From the NCBI RefSeq assembly GCF_009870125.1, contig NC_046683.1, positions 37,339,869 to 37,403,868 of the forward strand: a DNA stretch of 64,000 bases, given 5' to 3'. Shown piece after piece: positions 1 to 9,724 of this stretch. Within the stretch, counting starts at the first letter, position 1. Every line of letters begins with the position of its first letter. A program made the translations under genes and the position numbers. Source of the stretch: Drosophila pseudoobscura. Lineage: Eukaryota; Arthropoda; Insecta; Diptera; Drosophilidae. The notes below the pieces were generated by a model. That model did no database searches, was not told where the DNA came from, and was given only the letters and a program-made list of their open reading frames with translations.

Positions 1-2207
1 GCTGCTTTCGTAAAGCCGAGTTTGCGAAGCTTAATAACCTAATTAGGGATTTTGATTGGTCCGCTTTGTACTTGTGCACTGATGTCACAAAAGCCACAAA
101 CATTTTTTACAATGCTCTTGGCACATTTTTTGATTCTTGTGTCCCGCTTTCTTGTCCGATTAGATCTGGAAAACCCCCTTGGTTTACCAAAGAGTTATCC
201 AGTCTAAAAAACTTAAAATCAAGACTTTATAAAAAATTTCAAGAAGTGGGTTCTCCTACTTCTCACTCTCGTTATGTAATAGCTCGGTCCAACTTTTCAG
301 TTCTTAATGCTCAATGCTATAAGAACTACCTATCTCGTTGCAGGATACGTTTTTCTCAGGACCCTAAACAGTTTTACTGCTTCGTAAACAGTAAGCGTAG
401 AACGTCCGCACACCCATCCTCGCTATCATTTTGTAATACGTCGGCAAATAATGATCAGGCAATTGCCGATCTTTTTGCCCAGTTTTTCCAAACTACCTAT
501 TCTGAGGAACGCTACTCTGGTCAACCGTACCCATACGGATTACCGAGGTCGAACGGCATTTTAAGTCCCTTGTTAAATGAGTATTCCCTACTTCAAGATC
601 TTCGACTAGTTAAGCCGGTGTTTTCACCGGGTCCAGACGGGGTTCCAGGTTGTGTACTCAGGTACTGCGCCGAGGCTCTGTGTGGACCATTGCTTAAACT
701 ATTCACCATGTCCATTGATTCATCTTGCTTCCCCCCAATCTGGAAGGAATCGTTTATAATTCCTCTCCATAAAAAAGGTAGTAAGTCTGATGTAAAAAAT
801 TATAGAGGTATAGCAAAGTTATCCGCTATTCCCAAATTGTTTGAGAAGGTTTTAACTCCGCACTTGCAACATCTCTGCAAGTCACTTATATCTCCAACTC
901 AGCATGGATTTATAAGGCGGCGATCAACCACCACGAACTTGTTAGAGTTTACCTCTTTCATTATTAAAGGCTTTCAAGGTAACTTACAGACGGATGTTAT
1001 TTACACCGACTTTAGTAAAGCATTCGACTCTGTAAACCATTCCCTTTTAGCACATAAACTTGACCTTTTAGGGTTTCCGCCCAACCTCCTGAGATGGATT
1101 TCTAGCTATCTTTGTTCTAGGTCTCAAAGAGTCCTCTTCAAAAACTCCCTCTCTTTACCAGTAAAGGTTTCTTCGGGAGTACCACAGGGCAGCCATCTAG
1201 GCCCCTTACTCTTCACACTCTTTATTAATGACTTGCCTTCAGTAATAACATACTCTCGAGTACTTATGTATGCGGATGATGTTAAACTCTGTGTCCAGTA
1301 CAAGGACATTTCATTTCATTCTCGCTTGCAATCCGATCTCAATAGCTTTCAGTCATGGTGTTGTGCAAACTTGTTACACCTTAATGCCTCGAAATGCAAA
1401 GTTATGACATTTCATCGTTCTAACCCTTTGTTGGCTCCCTACACCCTATTTGGGGGTTCTCTTGAGAGAATTACCATGGTGGATGATCTGGGTGTTATGT
1501 TAGATCCCAAGTTAAAGTTTTCCGAACACATTTCTACCATGGTAAATAAGGCCATGGGCGTGCTTGGGTTTATAAAGAGGTGGTCAAAGGAATTTGACGA
1601 CCCCTATTTAACAAAGACTCTCTATACCTCGCTTGGTCGTCCGATCTTAGAATACGGCTCCTGTGTATGGTGCCCTCAGTACAAAGTACACCAGGACCGT
1701 ATAGAATCAGTACAGAAAAACTTTTTACTCTTTGCTCTGCGGGGCCTTAACTGGGATGCGGGTGTAAGACTCCCATCTTACTCTAGTAGACTATTATTAG
1801 TAAACCTCCCATCCTTAGTTAACCGTAGAAAAATGCTTGGTGTGATATTTATGCACAACTTGATCAGGGGTGACATAGACAGCCCTGATCTGTTGAGCCG
1901 CATAAACTTCACGATTCCTATTAGACTGACTAGAAACTTTATTCCGTTGTTCCTTCCACTTTGTAGATCGAATTATTCCTTGCATGAACCGTTTAGGGTC
2001 TTATGCTCGGACTATAATTCCCTCTACCATATTATATCCTCCACTAATTCTCTTCCTCTTATTAAATTACTAATCCTTACACACCTTTCTAGTAATTAGT
2101 AATTGTAGTGGTATTTGTATTTTGTATTTTATTGCATGCTTAATTTCTTAATAAGTTTAGTGCTAATTTTCCTCGAAGGTTAGTCTAATATCTATCTTTC
2201 TTGCATG
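1..2207 (+). mobile_element. CR1-like non-LTR retrotransposon, 3' half
   Basis: This is the 3' part of a non-LTR retrotransposon that enters from outside the window. The coding frame is open from about base 3 and is followed by roughly 110 bases of AT-rich 3' UTR. The same family recurs as scraps at 16020-16253 and 27360-30070. The assignment to the CR1 group rests on the reverse transcriptase motif style and not on an alignment. The right border is approximate and is set where GC-rich sequence of the next element begins. Confidence 0.7.
3..2099 (+). CDS. CR1-like ORF2: reverse transcriptase, N-terminus outside window
   Basis: This frame encodes the reverse transcriptase (RT) of a non-LTR element, which copies the element RNA at a nicked chromosomal site. 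A region downstream of the endonuclease comes first (residues about 1-180 of the visible frame). The RT domain follows, with LHKKGSKSDVKNYRGI near base 770, the first catalytic block FSKAFDSVNH near 1010-1035, SSGVPQGSHLGPLLF near 1170, and the active-site box YADDVKL near 1267-1290. The C-terminal thumb region includes GFIKRWSKEFDDPY. About 700 codons are uninterrupted, so the copy is young or its 3' half is well preserved. The endonuclease and ORF1 would lie upstream of the window. A 61-residue opposite-strand frame here is only a shadow. Confidence 0.8.
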   Translation, partial: CFRKAEFAKLNNLIRDFDWSALYLCTDVTKATNIFYNALGTFFDSCVPLSCPIRSGKPPWFTKELSSLKNLKSRLYKKFQEVGSPTSHSRYVIARSNFSVLNAQCYKNYLSRCRIRFSQDPKQFYCFVNSKRRTSAHPSSLSFCNTSANNDQAIADLFAQFFQTTYSEERYSGQPYPYGLPRSNGILSPLLNEYSLLQDLRLVKPVFSPGPDGVPGCVLRYCAEALCGPLLKLFTMSIDSSCFPPIWKESFIIPLHKKGSKSDVKNYRGIAKLSAIPKLFEKVLTPHLQHLCKSLISPTQHGFIRRRSTTTNLLEFTSFIIKGFQGNLQTDVIYTDFSKAFDSVNHSLLAHKLDLLGFPPNLLRWISSYLCSRSQRVLFKNSLSLPVKVSSGVPQGSHLGPLLFTLFINDLPSVITYSRVLMYADDVKLCVQYKDISFHSRLQSDLNSFQSWCCANLLHLNASKCKVMTFHRSNPLLAPYTLFGGSLERITMVDDLGVMLDPKLKFSEHISTMVNKAMGVLGFIKRWSKEFDDPYLTKTLYTSLGRPILEYGSCVWCPQYKVHQDRIESVQKNFLLFALRGLNWDAGVRLPSYSSRLLLVNLPSLVNRRKMLGVIFMHNLIRGDIDSPDLLSRINFTIPIRLTRNFIPLFLPLCRSNYSLHEPFRVLCSDYNSLYHIISSTNSLPLIKLLILTHLSSN

Positions 2208-2439
2208 CTCGCGTTTGGTTCGGCTACGCACCGCGCGTCATGCGGCAGCGCCTCTCGGTCGGTTGGGCGGGAGGAGGGCTGCGTTTTGCCTGGGATCCGC
2301 GCGTAACAGCCTTCTGCTGGTGTCACACGGGCCACTTGACGGTGCAGTAATTGCATCGCCTCTTGTTAGATGCAGTCATTGCATGTCAACGTCCAAAGAA
2401 TAAAATAGTGACGACAGAAATGCACAGAATAAACGACAA

Positions 2440-3582
2440 GTGTCCGTGCGTCAGTCCGTACGTTTACGGAACCAACATGTAGAGAATATAGAAGAAAGAG
2501 TAGAATTGAGAACACGACAGGGGCAAGTGGCCAACACTGAGCGTCGGTTCAAACGGAGACGAAGCCAAAGGTATAGGGCTACAGAGCAGGCACAAAATAC
2601 CGCCGAACATGTACTGAGACGAACAGACTCTCGCATTAGACATGAGGAGCAAGTGGCCGATACTGTGCGTCGGTCCACACGGAGACAGGACCCTGACTAT
2701 AGGACAAGAGAGCAGAAGCAGAATACTGTAGAACATATAGTTAGAAGAACAGACGCACAGATTAGACACGAGGAGCAAGTGGCCGATACTGTGCGTCGGT
2801 CCAGACGGAGACAGGACTTGGACTATAGGGCACGAGAGCAAGAACAGAGTACAGGAGAACATATAGTTAGAAGAACAGACGCACAGATTATCAATGAAGA
2901 GCAAGTGGCCGATACTGTGCGTCGGTCCAGACGCAGACAGGACCCTGACTATAGGACAAGAGAGCAGGAGCAGAATACTGTAGAACATATAGTTAGAAGA
3001 ACAGACGCACAGATTAGACACGAGGAGCAAGTGGCCGATACTGTGCGTCGGTCCAGACGTAGACAGGACTTGGACTATAGGACAAGGGAGCAAGAACGGA
3101 ACACAGAGAGGCGACAACGCATCCGTTTAAATAATGAAAGGAGACGCATGTTAGAAAGAGAACAGGATAGAGTTCGCAGGGTCGAAGAACGGAGCTTAGT
3201 AGATCGTAGGCGTATCTCGCGAGCGCAAGACACTCTGACACGCCAAGCTGCTCGTGCCGCAGCACGACAGCTAGAAATTGACGCTGCCAGAACTGCTAGT
3301 CAGAGAGTTAGCCAATATAGGAGCGATAGCAGCAATAGAGTTGAGCAAAATTTAAGAAACGCCTCCCGAATGCAGCAGGAACGATCAAATATCTCCCAGG
3401 AAGATAGGGCTCAGATAGAACCCAGAATCAGGCTTAGTGGCCTAGAAGCTCTGAAAGTAGTTTATAACAGGAATGTTAAGCTGGGTCCTGATCAGGTTTG
3501 CCTTTCTTACAAAGGCCTGTGGTTCCCCAAACAAATTTGTAAGGTTCCTCGCGTCCTTTTAGAAAGTTATTGCGAGTGGTGA
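2440..3582 (+). pseudogene. Helentron N-terminal Arg/Glu/Gln-rich repeat region
   Basis: About 380 codons are open, but the frame begins at a GTG and no convincing ATG is visible, so the true start is probably upstream and lost. The protein is extremely rich in Arg, Glu and Gln. It is built from 42-residue repeats (motifs VADTVRRS, DYRTREQ and VEHIVRRTDAQI), followed by a further charged region likely to be helical. Similar basic repeat leaders occur at the N-terminus of Helentron helicase polyproteins; their role is unknown and may be nucleic-acid binding. The frame ends just before the DUF6570-like region, with which it was probably continuous. A minus-strand frame of 217 codons over the same repeats is a shadow. 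Confidence 0.6.
2527..3156 (+). repeat. Tandem 126-bp coding repeat, five units, with 252-bp higher order
   Basis: The string GTGGCC(A/G)A begins at 2527, 2653, 2779, 2905 and 3031, an exact 126-bp spacing that equals 42 codons, so the reading frame is kept. Units 2 and 4 read DPDY while units 3 and 5 read DLDY, giving an alternating 252-bp higher-order period. This points to a duplication of a two-unit block. Confidence 0.9.
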
Positions 3583-4450
3583 AATTTTCGCTCTTGAAAG
3601 CCTTTTAGAATTCCCTTCTGATTGCTCAACATTAAAATTTTGCAGAACATTTCATAGCAACATTAATAAGCGTAAAAAACCTAAGCTTTTCTTCAATGAA
3701 TTAGATTTCCCTAAGCTACCCGACTGCTTAAAGGGGCTTACTCCATTAGAGGAACGACTAATTTCTCCTCGACTTCCATTTATGATAATTAAGCCTATAA
3801 TGCCTGGGGGGCGAGGTCAAAATGCCATTAAAGGGGCAGTGGTAAACGTCCCTATTTCGGTAAGCGATATCGTGAAGGAGCTTCCACGAGCTTTCCATGA
3901 AGCCCAGGTAATTCAGCTCCACCTCAAACGCAGAAAAGAGTATCTTCATGCTTTCATGGCTGAAACCATTAGACCTTCCAACATTTTTGAAGAACTTCGT
4001 TATTTAGTTACCACAGATTTGTATAAAAAGCATAATGTTGTAGTGAACGAGCAATGGATCTCTGGTTTCACATCCGATATTGTTCCTTTCGTAGCATCTC
4101 AAGCAGACGCAGCCTTTTTAGAAAGTATGCAGAATAGAGATAGGAATGTAGATATGGAGCCGGCCCATCCCGACGAGGAAGTAGAAGCCGAAGAGCTCAA
4201 CCCTGGAGGTCAGGAAACTCTGCTTGAAAACAACATACCATTTGATGATTGGATTATTAAAATCGTACCAGGTCAAGGCCAACGACCTCTCGACATGATT
4301 GTAGACATTGACTCGGAAGAGTTATCCTTTCCCACTATTTATGCAGGCGTCAAAAGACAATCTTCGCAAAGTTTTACAACCATTGTTAGATCAGAGCTTC
4401 GAAATGTAGATAGGAGAGGTTGTATAACTGACAAACTATTCTTCAATTAG
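3583..4450 (+). pseudogene. Helentron DUF6570-like region
   Basis: After a frame break, the plus strand encodes sequence typical of the region ahead of Rep in invertebrate Helentron proteins: LTPLEERLISPRLPF near 3740-3783, then IMPGGRGQNAIKGAVVNVP and a helical segment. An acidic stretch near 4150-4230 follows. The 222-codon open frame starts at an internal Met (3782), but the similarity begins earlier, so that Met is not the biological start. The DUF6570 assignment comes from recalled family motifs. The frame ends at 4450, after which coding similarity resumes in another frame. Confidence 0.55.
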
Positions 4451-5880
4451 AAGAAGTTAGAACTCATTAAGATTCGAAATAATATTTCAATCTGCTTACG
4501 TAAGCGGAGCACTTCCAGTGCAGTAACGGCAGCTAACGCTCTTAACCACGATGAGGGATATAGGGTTCTTCGCGATATTCGATCGTCTCCGGCTCACTGG
4601 GAGGATGAATAGAAGAAGGTTATGGCCATGATTCGTCAGTTCGGCCTGCCGACTTTTTTCATTACTCTGTCTGCTGCTGAAACGCGGTGACCAGAGTTGC
4701 TTGTTTTGCTCAAAAAAAACGTAGATAGGGAGATCATTAGCGAAGAAGAAGCAATGAATCTACCCTACACCGAAAAGGAGCGTCTTATCAGGGCAGATCC
4801 AGTTACTTGTGCTAGGTATTTCGATTATAGGTATCGCGAGATTTTAAAAGCTATGAGGAATCGCGAGGGCATTTTCGGGGAAAACTTCATCAAATCATCA
4901 AATATTATTGGCGTGTTGAATTCCAACAAAGAGGTTCCCCCCATATTCACGGCATGTTTTGGCTGAAAGATGCCCCAGCAGTGGACTTAACCAGTACAGA
5001 GTCAATTTCAACAGTTAAAGTCTTCATTAACAAACATATTACAGTAGATGTCACAGACTCTGAATTAGCTCCGTATGTTGAATACCAAAATCATCGGCAT
5101 AAGGACATGTCATGTCTTAAAAAGGCCAATAAAAGTGGAAAAAAAGTTTGTAGATTCGGTATTCCATACCCTCCAATGCCCCAAACGGAGATATTAAGTC
5201 CACTGCCGGAGGAAACTCCAAACCTTGATTTTCACCAAGGAAATTTTAAGAAAAAACAAAACCTACTAAATTCTGATCAATCCTCTGATATGATTGATCA
5301 CTTGAGCATATTTGAGAACTTTCTTTCGCACGAACAAGTGAGCCTCAATTACGAGGACTACAAATATGCAATTTCTTCTGGTTTAAAGAAACCACACATT
5401 TTTCTAAAAAGGTCATTGCTGAGATTTGCGTTAATGCTTATAATAAACACATCCTTTCAATGCAAAGGGCCAATATGGATATCCAATATATTTTGGACCC
5501 TTATGCATGCTGTAGCTATATAATAAATTATATAAATAAAACCCAAAGGGGTATTTTTCTAAGCTTATGCGCGAAGCTGCAAAAGAAGTTCAAGGGGACA
5601 ATTACACGACAAGACAAAAGCTACAGCATATTGGTCACAAATTTATTTCTGGCACTGAGATATCTGCTCAGGAAGCCGTATATTGTTGTCTAGGCATTCC
5701 GTTGTCCGGAACTAGCAATAAATGTGTTCAAGTAAATACTTCCCTCCAGAGCAACGAATTCGAATGCTCAAATCCACAAGCATCCTACAAAATATGCATC
5801 AGGAGTCCACTGACATATTCGTCAAAGGATTGCTGGAGCGCTATGAACAAAGACCAACTGATCTTGAGGGACTGTGTTTA
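4451..5880 (+). pseudogene. Helentron Rep (HUH endonuclease) domain, frameshifted
   Basis: Rep nicks and joins single-stranded DNA during rolling-circle transposition. The Helitron-like N domain is seen near 4550-4700 (GYRVLRDIRSSPAHW, then QFGLPTFFITLSAAE). The two-histidine nickase motif His-Ile-His lies at 4942-4950 within GSPHIHGMFWLKDAP, and the upstream frame is shifted relative to it. The tyrosine motif is visible as YIINYINK, with the two tyrosines at 5517 and 5529. The metal-binding and catalytic residues therefore survive although the protein is broken into at least four frames (4697-4966, 4954-5523, 5460-5693, 5567-5881). The copy is dead as an enzyme source unless frames are rescued. 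Confidence 0.75.
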
Positions 5881-6577
5881 GCCGATTTTGCAGCAAATTA
5901 TGAATTTTCTAAAAGCGGGAAAAGAACTATCCAAAATAGAGATGATGAAGAGGACGAAGAAAATGAGGCACAAGTAGAAGTTTTTATCTCTCTCCGCGAT
6001 AATAGGGGTTTTATTAGGGAAATAACTAAGCCGTCCATTTTAAAATATATGAGGTTTAATATAAATACAGATAGGTCAAACTATTATAGAGCATTAGCTA
6101 TGCTGTTTTATCCGTGGAGAGATGAAGAGAAAGATTTAGTGAGCGTAAATTGCGAGGATCTTTATAATAATCATCAGGATTTGGTAAACTCAAATTTCCA
6201 AAAATTCAATGCATTAGGAGATTTGGAAGACGCGCTTAGGAGGGCCATGGAAGCCGAAGAGAATAGGGAGGAAGGTGAAGAGGTAGTTGATGAGGCAATT
6301 GCTGAGGAGTTTAGGGCTTTAGCGATTCCAGAAATAAGTTCCCAGATAAATGTTTTGAATTTGAATTTGAATGACCAGGCAGCGGATCAAGATAGAAGTA
6401 TTCGATTAATTAAGCTTCCTCCTATTGTTTCCCTTAATATTTTAGCTAATTTGATTAGATCGCTGAATTTGAAGCAAAAAACCTACATATTTCACCCATG
6501 TTCTGCATAATGTGAGAAATAAAGAAGTTTTTTATGAGTTTGTTGGTGGCGGCGCAGGCGTCGGCAAGAGTAGAACC
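5722..6577 (+). pseudogene. Helentron Rep-helicase linker and start of PIF1 helicase
   Basis: A 262-codon frame begins in the Rep C-terminal region, passes through an acidic segment near 5940-5980 (Asp/Glu-rich) and a second one near 6250-6310, and leads toward the helicase. The nucleotide-binding Walker A motif GGAGVGKS is read at about 6547-6570 in the neighbouring frame that opens at 6512. The frame is then cut by the inserted DNA element at 6578. The linker is typical of Helentron polyproteins, but I cannot assign a specific function to the acidic segments. Confidence 0.6.
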
Positions 6578-7314
6578 AAAGACTATACAATACCAAGATG
6601 TTGCATGAGGAACAAATTCTTTTTAAATTTTCGTTTGACGCTTCAAGGTATGGGCGCGCGGGGCTATTACTTCAATTCTCTTTTACGCTACCTTCGCCTC
6701 CGAAATGCTACTCGGCTTCGTCAATGCCTCGGTCAGCGTCGAGTCGGTGTGTCTCGAGAGATAGAATACAAAAACAAAATATGAATCGTCTGCGTGCCGA
6801 AACCGTAGGGCAGCGTGGTCGCTGATGTCTTTGGCGCGGCACAGTGGGGACTCAGTATAGTATAGTATAGTATAGTAAAAAAATTGTATGAGTGCTTTAG
6901 ATAAATTTAATGTACGCATCTAATAGAGAATTTTCCAATCGAATTTTCAAGATAGTTTTAGTTTAGGAGATATAAGCACTCAAAGTTTAACATTTTTTCA
7001 GTGTGAAAATATTTTTTGAACTCATATTCACTAACTAATTTAGCAAGCTGAGACGGCCAAAGGTCCCACTGTGCCGCTCCAAAGACATCGGCGATCCGCG
7101 ACCACCGCTTCGACGGTGCTGAGGCTCGAGAGTCCAGAATTGCCGAACAGACGAAACCGATGGGCAGCGGGGTCGCGGTAGAGTCGAAGTACAGGCGAAA
7201 AGGGAATTGAAACCCCGCGCGCTCCCTCGTGCCTTTTGGGTTCTAAAGTTAGGACCCGCCATAGAACAGCTTTTTGGTCGCTCATGCAACATCTTGGTAT
7301 TGTATAGTCTTTGG
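6578..7314. mobile_element. DNA element with long inverted repeats, 1360/P-superfamily-like candidate
   Basis: The insert begins AAAGACTATACAATACC and ends GGTATTGTATAGTCTTTGG, perfect inverted copies that extend inward through AAGATGTTGCATGAG. Weaker inverted similarity continues for about 270 bp on each side (GCGCGCGGGG and GGCACAGTGGG motifs appear in both arms). A direct repeat GTAGAACC flanks it at 6570-6577 and 7314-7321; the exact duplication length (5, 7 or 8) depends on where the terminus is drawn. Removing the insert restores the helicase frame, so this is a clean transposition. No transposase is encoded. Membership of the 1360/Hoppel (P-superfamily) group is a guess from size and ends. 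TATAG microsatellite lies at 6855-6876. Confidence 0.7.
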
Positions 7315-8490
7315 TAGAACCATATCTACAATTTTTCAGACCATTTCCCAGGAGTTTAATCGTAGACCAGGATCTAACCCAGAAACTGTTAGAGCTCTGC
7401 TGTGTGCTCCCACAGGAAAAGCTGCATTTGGTATTGGAGGTGCCACACTTCACTCAATGTTTTCTTTACCTCTCAATCAATCCAACCATGCTTTTAAACA
7501 ATTGGGTCCAGATTTGTTAAATACCTTGCGTTCAAGATTTATTGATCTTAAAATTCTTATAATTGACGAAATTTCTATGGTCGGTGAAAAAATGTTTTCA
7601 TATTTGGATATGCGTCTAAAACAAATATTTTCACAGCCCGAGAGTCCTTTCGGTGGCATTTCTGTTGTCGTGTTTGGCGATCTAAGGAAGTTATGTCCAG
7701 TAGGAATCCGTTGAATATCCAACGATCGATATTCAAATCCTCATCAGGAGCGCATAATCCATACAGTGCGATAGTTGGCTCTAGTCTCTGGGATGGCTTC
7801 AAGTTTTTCGAACTTACAGAGATAATGCGACAGCGAGATGACCAACCTTTTGCAACCGCACTAAATAACAAGGCATCGGCCGTAATGACGTCAGAAGATA
7901 TTCAATTGCTTAGAGACCGAATAGTTCACGGCAGTGAAGCACCAAGAGATGCGATCCACTTATTGTATAGCATTAGCGAGACAGATAAGTACAATAAGGA
8001 GAAGCTTTTTTCGATTATGACTGTAGAATATACTTCAATAGCTTTAGACTCCATCAAAGCCGATCATCTTAACCCAGAAATCAAAACAAAATATCTGGAC
8101 TCTGTTAAGAGTTTCTAAATTTCGAATACACATGGCTTGTGCACTTCATTGGTTCTCAAACCACGGCTAAATATATGATGAAAGTCAATGTAGATACATC
8201 CGATGGTCTTGTTAACGGAGCCACTGGTGTTTTAATGCAGATAGATCTCAGCTCATTCAATGCCCCCGAACTTCTTTGGATACATTTTCTCGAGGAAAGC
8301 GTAAGAGTTAACGCACGGTCAAAGCGCAGCCATAGTAACGAATCTTCTTGGACCCCAATTCAGAAAACTACAAAATGTTTTCAATACCATCAAAACGAAC
8401 AAGTTACTATTGACCGAAAACAGTTTCCGATTGTAGCTGCAGAAGCTATAACTCTTCATAAGAGTCAGGGAGCAACATACAGCAAAGTGT
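7315..8490 (+). pseudogene. Helentron PIF1-type DNA helicase, frameshifted
   Basis: This is the continuation of the 5'-3' helicase that unwinds the donor strand. Visible motifs are CAPTGKAAFGIGG (motif Ia region, near 7405-7440), the Walker B box ILIIDEISMV (near 7555-7580), the motif III-like VVFGD (near 7665-7683), and the C-terminal motif VI-like AITLHKSQGATY (near 8445-8480). Breaks occur near 7690 and 8118. The PIF1 signature order and spacing are otherwise normal. Together with the Rep domain upstream it defines a RepHel protein. The frames are 7274-7714, 7693-8118 and 8139-8492. Confidence 0.75.
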
Positions 8491-8582
8491 AGGGTAGTAG
8501 GGCCACCAGTGCGAACGGACTTTATATCGTTGGACCACTCATTCCTTCGAGACCCAAGCGGGACTGTCCTGTCGCGAAAGAG

Positions 8583-9199
8583 ATGGAGAACTTGCGTTCC
8601 GCTAAGTTACTTCACACCCACTTCGATTGTTTACTCAATCCGTCCGAATTAAATATTTTCTTCCATAATACGGAAAGCTTGCACTGCCATTTTATCGATG
8701 TCTGTTCTGATCAGCTAATGCTCAAATCTTCTATTTTGTGCTTCGTTGAGGCTTCCACATACTCAAATGAAGCTTATAATATTCCTGGCTTTTCCACAGC
8801 AGTGCGGTTAGATTGCCAGTCCGTAGCCAGCTGAGCTAGACCGAAAAGAGGCATTCTAATATTCGTTAGGAATGAACTTTTGAATCATTGTAGTATTATT
8901 AAAAGTAATAGATATTATGCGGATTTCGGGAACTTAGCATCTCCAGTGTTCGAGTATGCTTTGTTTAAGTACAACTCTGTCGATTTTATTGTTATTTACA
9001 GAACCCGTATCCGTTGCGAAAGTTCGAAGCAGAACTAGAGGTCTTATTTCAACGGCATCCGTTTTTAGATAGAAATTCCGTAGTGTTAGGAGATTTTAAT
9101 TTATGCCTTCGTTGCCTTTTAGGCTGCTGTAAGAAAATTTATAAATTCCTTTCAGAAAGGAATAGTAGGCCATATTTAGATTTGGAGAGGATTTGTTAG
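8583..9199 (+). pseudogene. Helentron AP-endonuclease-like C-terminal domain, decayed
   Basis: Downstream of the helicase, a frame reads LNIFFHNTESLHCHFIDV near 8655-8700, then SSILCFVEASTYSNEAYNIPGF. After a gap with stops, SVVLGDFNLCL is read near 9080-9110. These match the endonuclease/exonuclease/phosphatase fold (an NxES-type metal-binding start and a GDFN motif). Such a domain fused after PIF1 is characteristic of Helentrons as opposed to canonical Helitrons. At least two disruptions are present, so the domain is inactive. Confidence 0.65.
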
Positions 9200-9589
9200 A
9201 TTTTTAAGATTTGTTAGAGAGGCAGAAGATTAGATTTGTTTGGTAATCAGGCAATAGTGTAAATATTTAATATTTTGCATTATTTAGCCGTATTCTTAAT
9301 TATATTAGTACTTTAATCTTTACTTTTTTTAAAACTTTTTTATTTTTATCTGTTTTATTATTTTGTTAATTAAGTTTGTATGAAATAGGTTTATTTCTAT
9401 GTAAATAGGTTAGTTAGTCTAGATATTTTTATAAAGGATTGGAATCCCCTTTTTTATTTTTTGGGGAATATGGAGCTCGTAGGTCTCGTAGGTCCCCAAG
9501 ATTATATTTTGGCTAGAGTGACCCCATTGAATCGTGATGGCCTCCCCGTGGTGTTCCCTGGGTACCAATTTAAGGTGTTAAGCGTCCGA
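9200..9589. other. AT-rich non-coding stretch, presumed Helentron 3' region
   Basis: This stretch has long T-rich runs and no credible reading frame. It ends with a short direct repeat (GTAGGTCTCGTAGGTC near 9479-9495). A Helentron terminal hairpin was looked for and not convincingly found. Confidence 0.4.
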
Positions 9590-9709
9590 CTGATTTTCTG
9601 TCTCTCTCGCACGCACTCTTTGTCGTGTCGTTTAATATTAGCGGCGTCTGCGGCGGGTATAAATGTAGAGTTGCGGTGTCCGCAGCAACTCACAACGTTC
9701 CCCCTCGTT
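9590..9709 (+). mobile_element. DINE-1-type element, terminal 120 bp
   Basis: The segment carries CTGTCTCTCTCGCACGCAC and ends with the standard family end GTTCCCCCTCGTT. The rest of the element is missing. It sits between the Helentron and the gypsy-like remnant, so it is either a truncated DINE or a shared Helentron terminus. The strand convention used here is plus when TATACCCG is at the left and CCCTCGTT at the right. Confidence 0.75.
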
Positions 9710-9724
9710 CCTTCTATAATGGTT

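Larger units (their letters stand above)
2208..9460 (+). mobile_element. Decayed autonomous Helentron (Helitron2-type rolling-circle transposon)
   Basis: Between the CR1 element and the next DINE end lies a broken plus-strand protein with the Helentron domain order: a repetitive basic N-terminus, a DUF6570-like region, an HUH Rep nickase, a PIF1 helicase and an AP-endonuclease-like C-terminus. Several frameshifts and stops separate the pieces, and a separate DNA element sits at 6578-7314. The termini could not be fixed, so both borders are approximate. DINE-1 elements, abundant here, are known as non-autonomous relatives of Helentrons, so this copy may be a relic of a mobilising source. Confidence 0.75.

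Noticed and set aside
2215..2403. 62-codon frame ahead of the Helentron repeats
   Set aside because: It starts at a non-ATG codon, has no motif, and is probably Helentron leader or flank.
2464..3117. 217-codon minus-strand frame across the Helentron tandem repeats
   Set aside because: It is the antisense shadow of a low-complexity repeat whose plus frame has matching codon-level periodicity. The peptide is a repetitive Cys/Leu-rich string without a domain.
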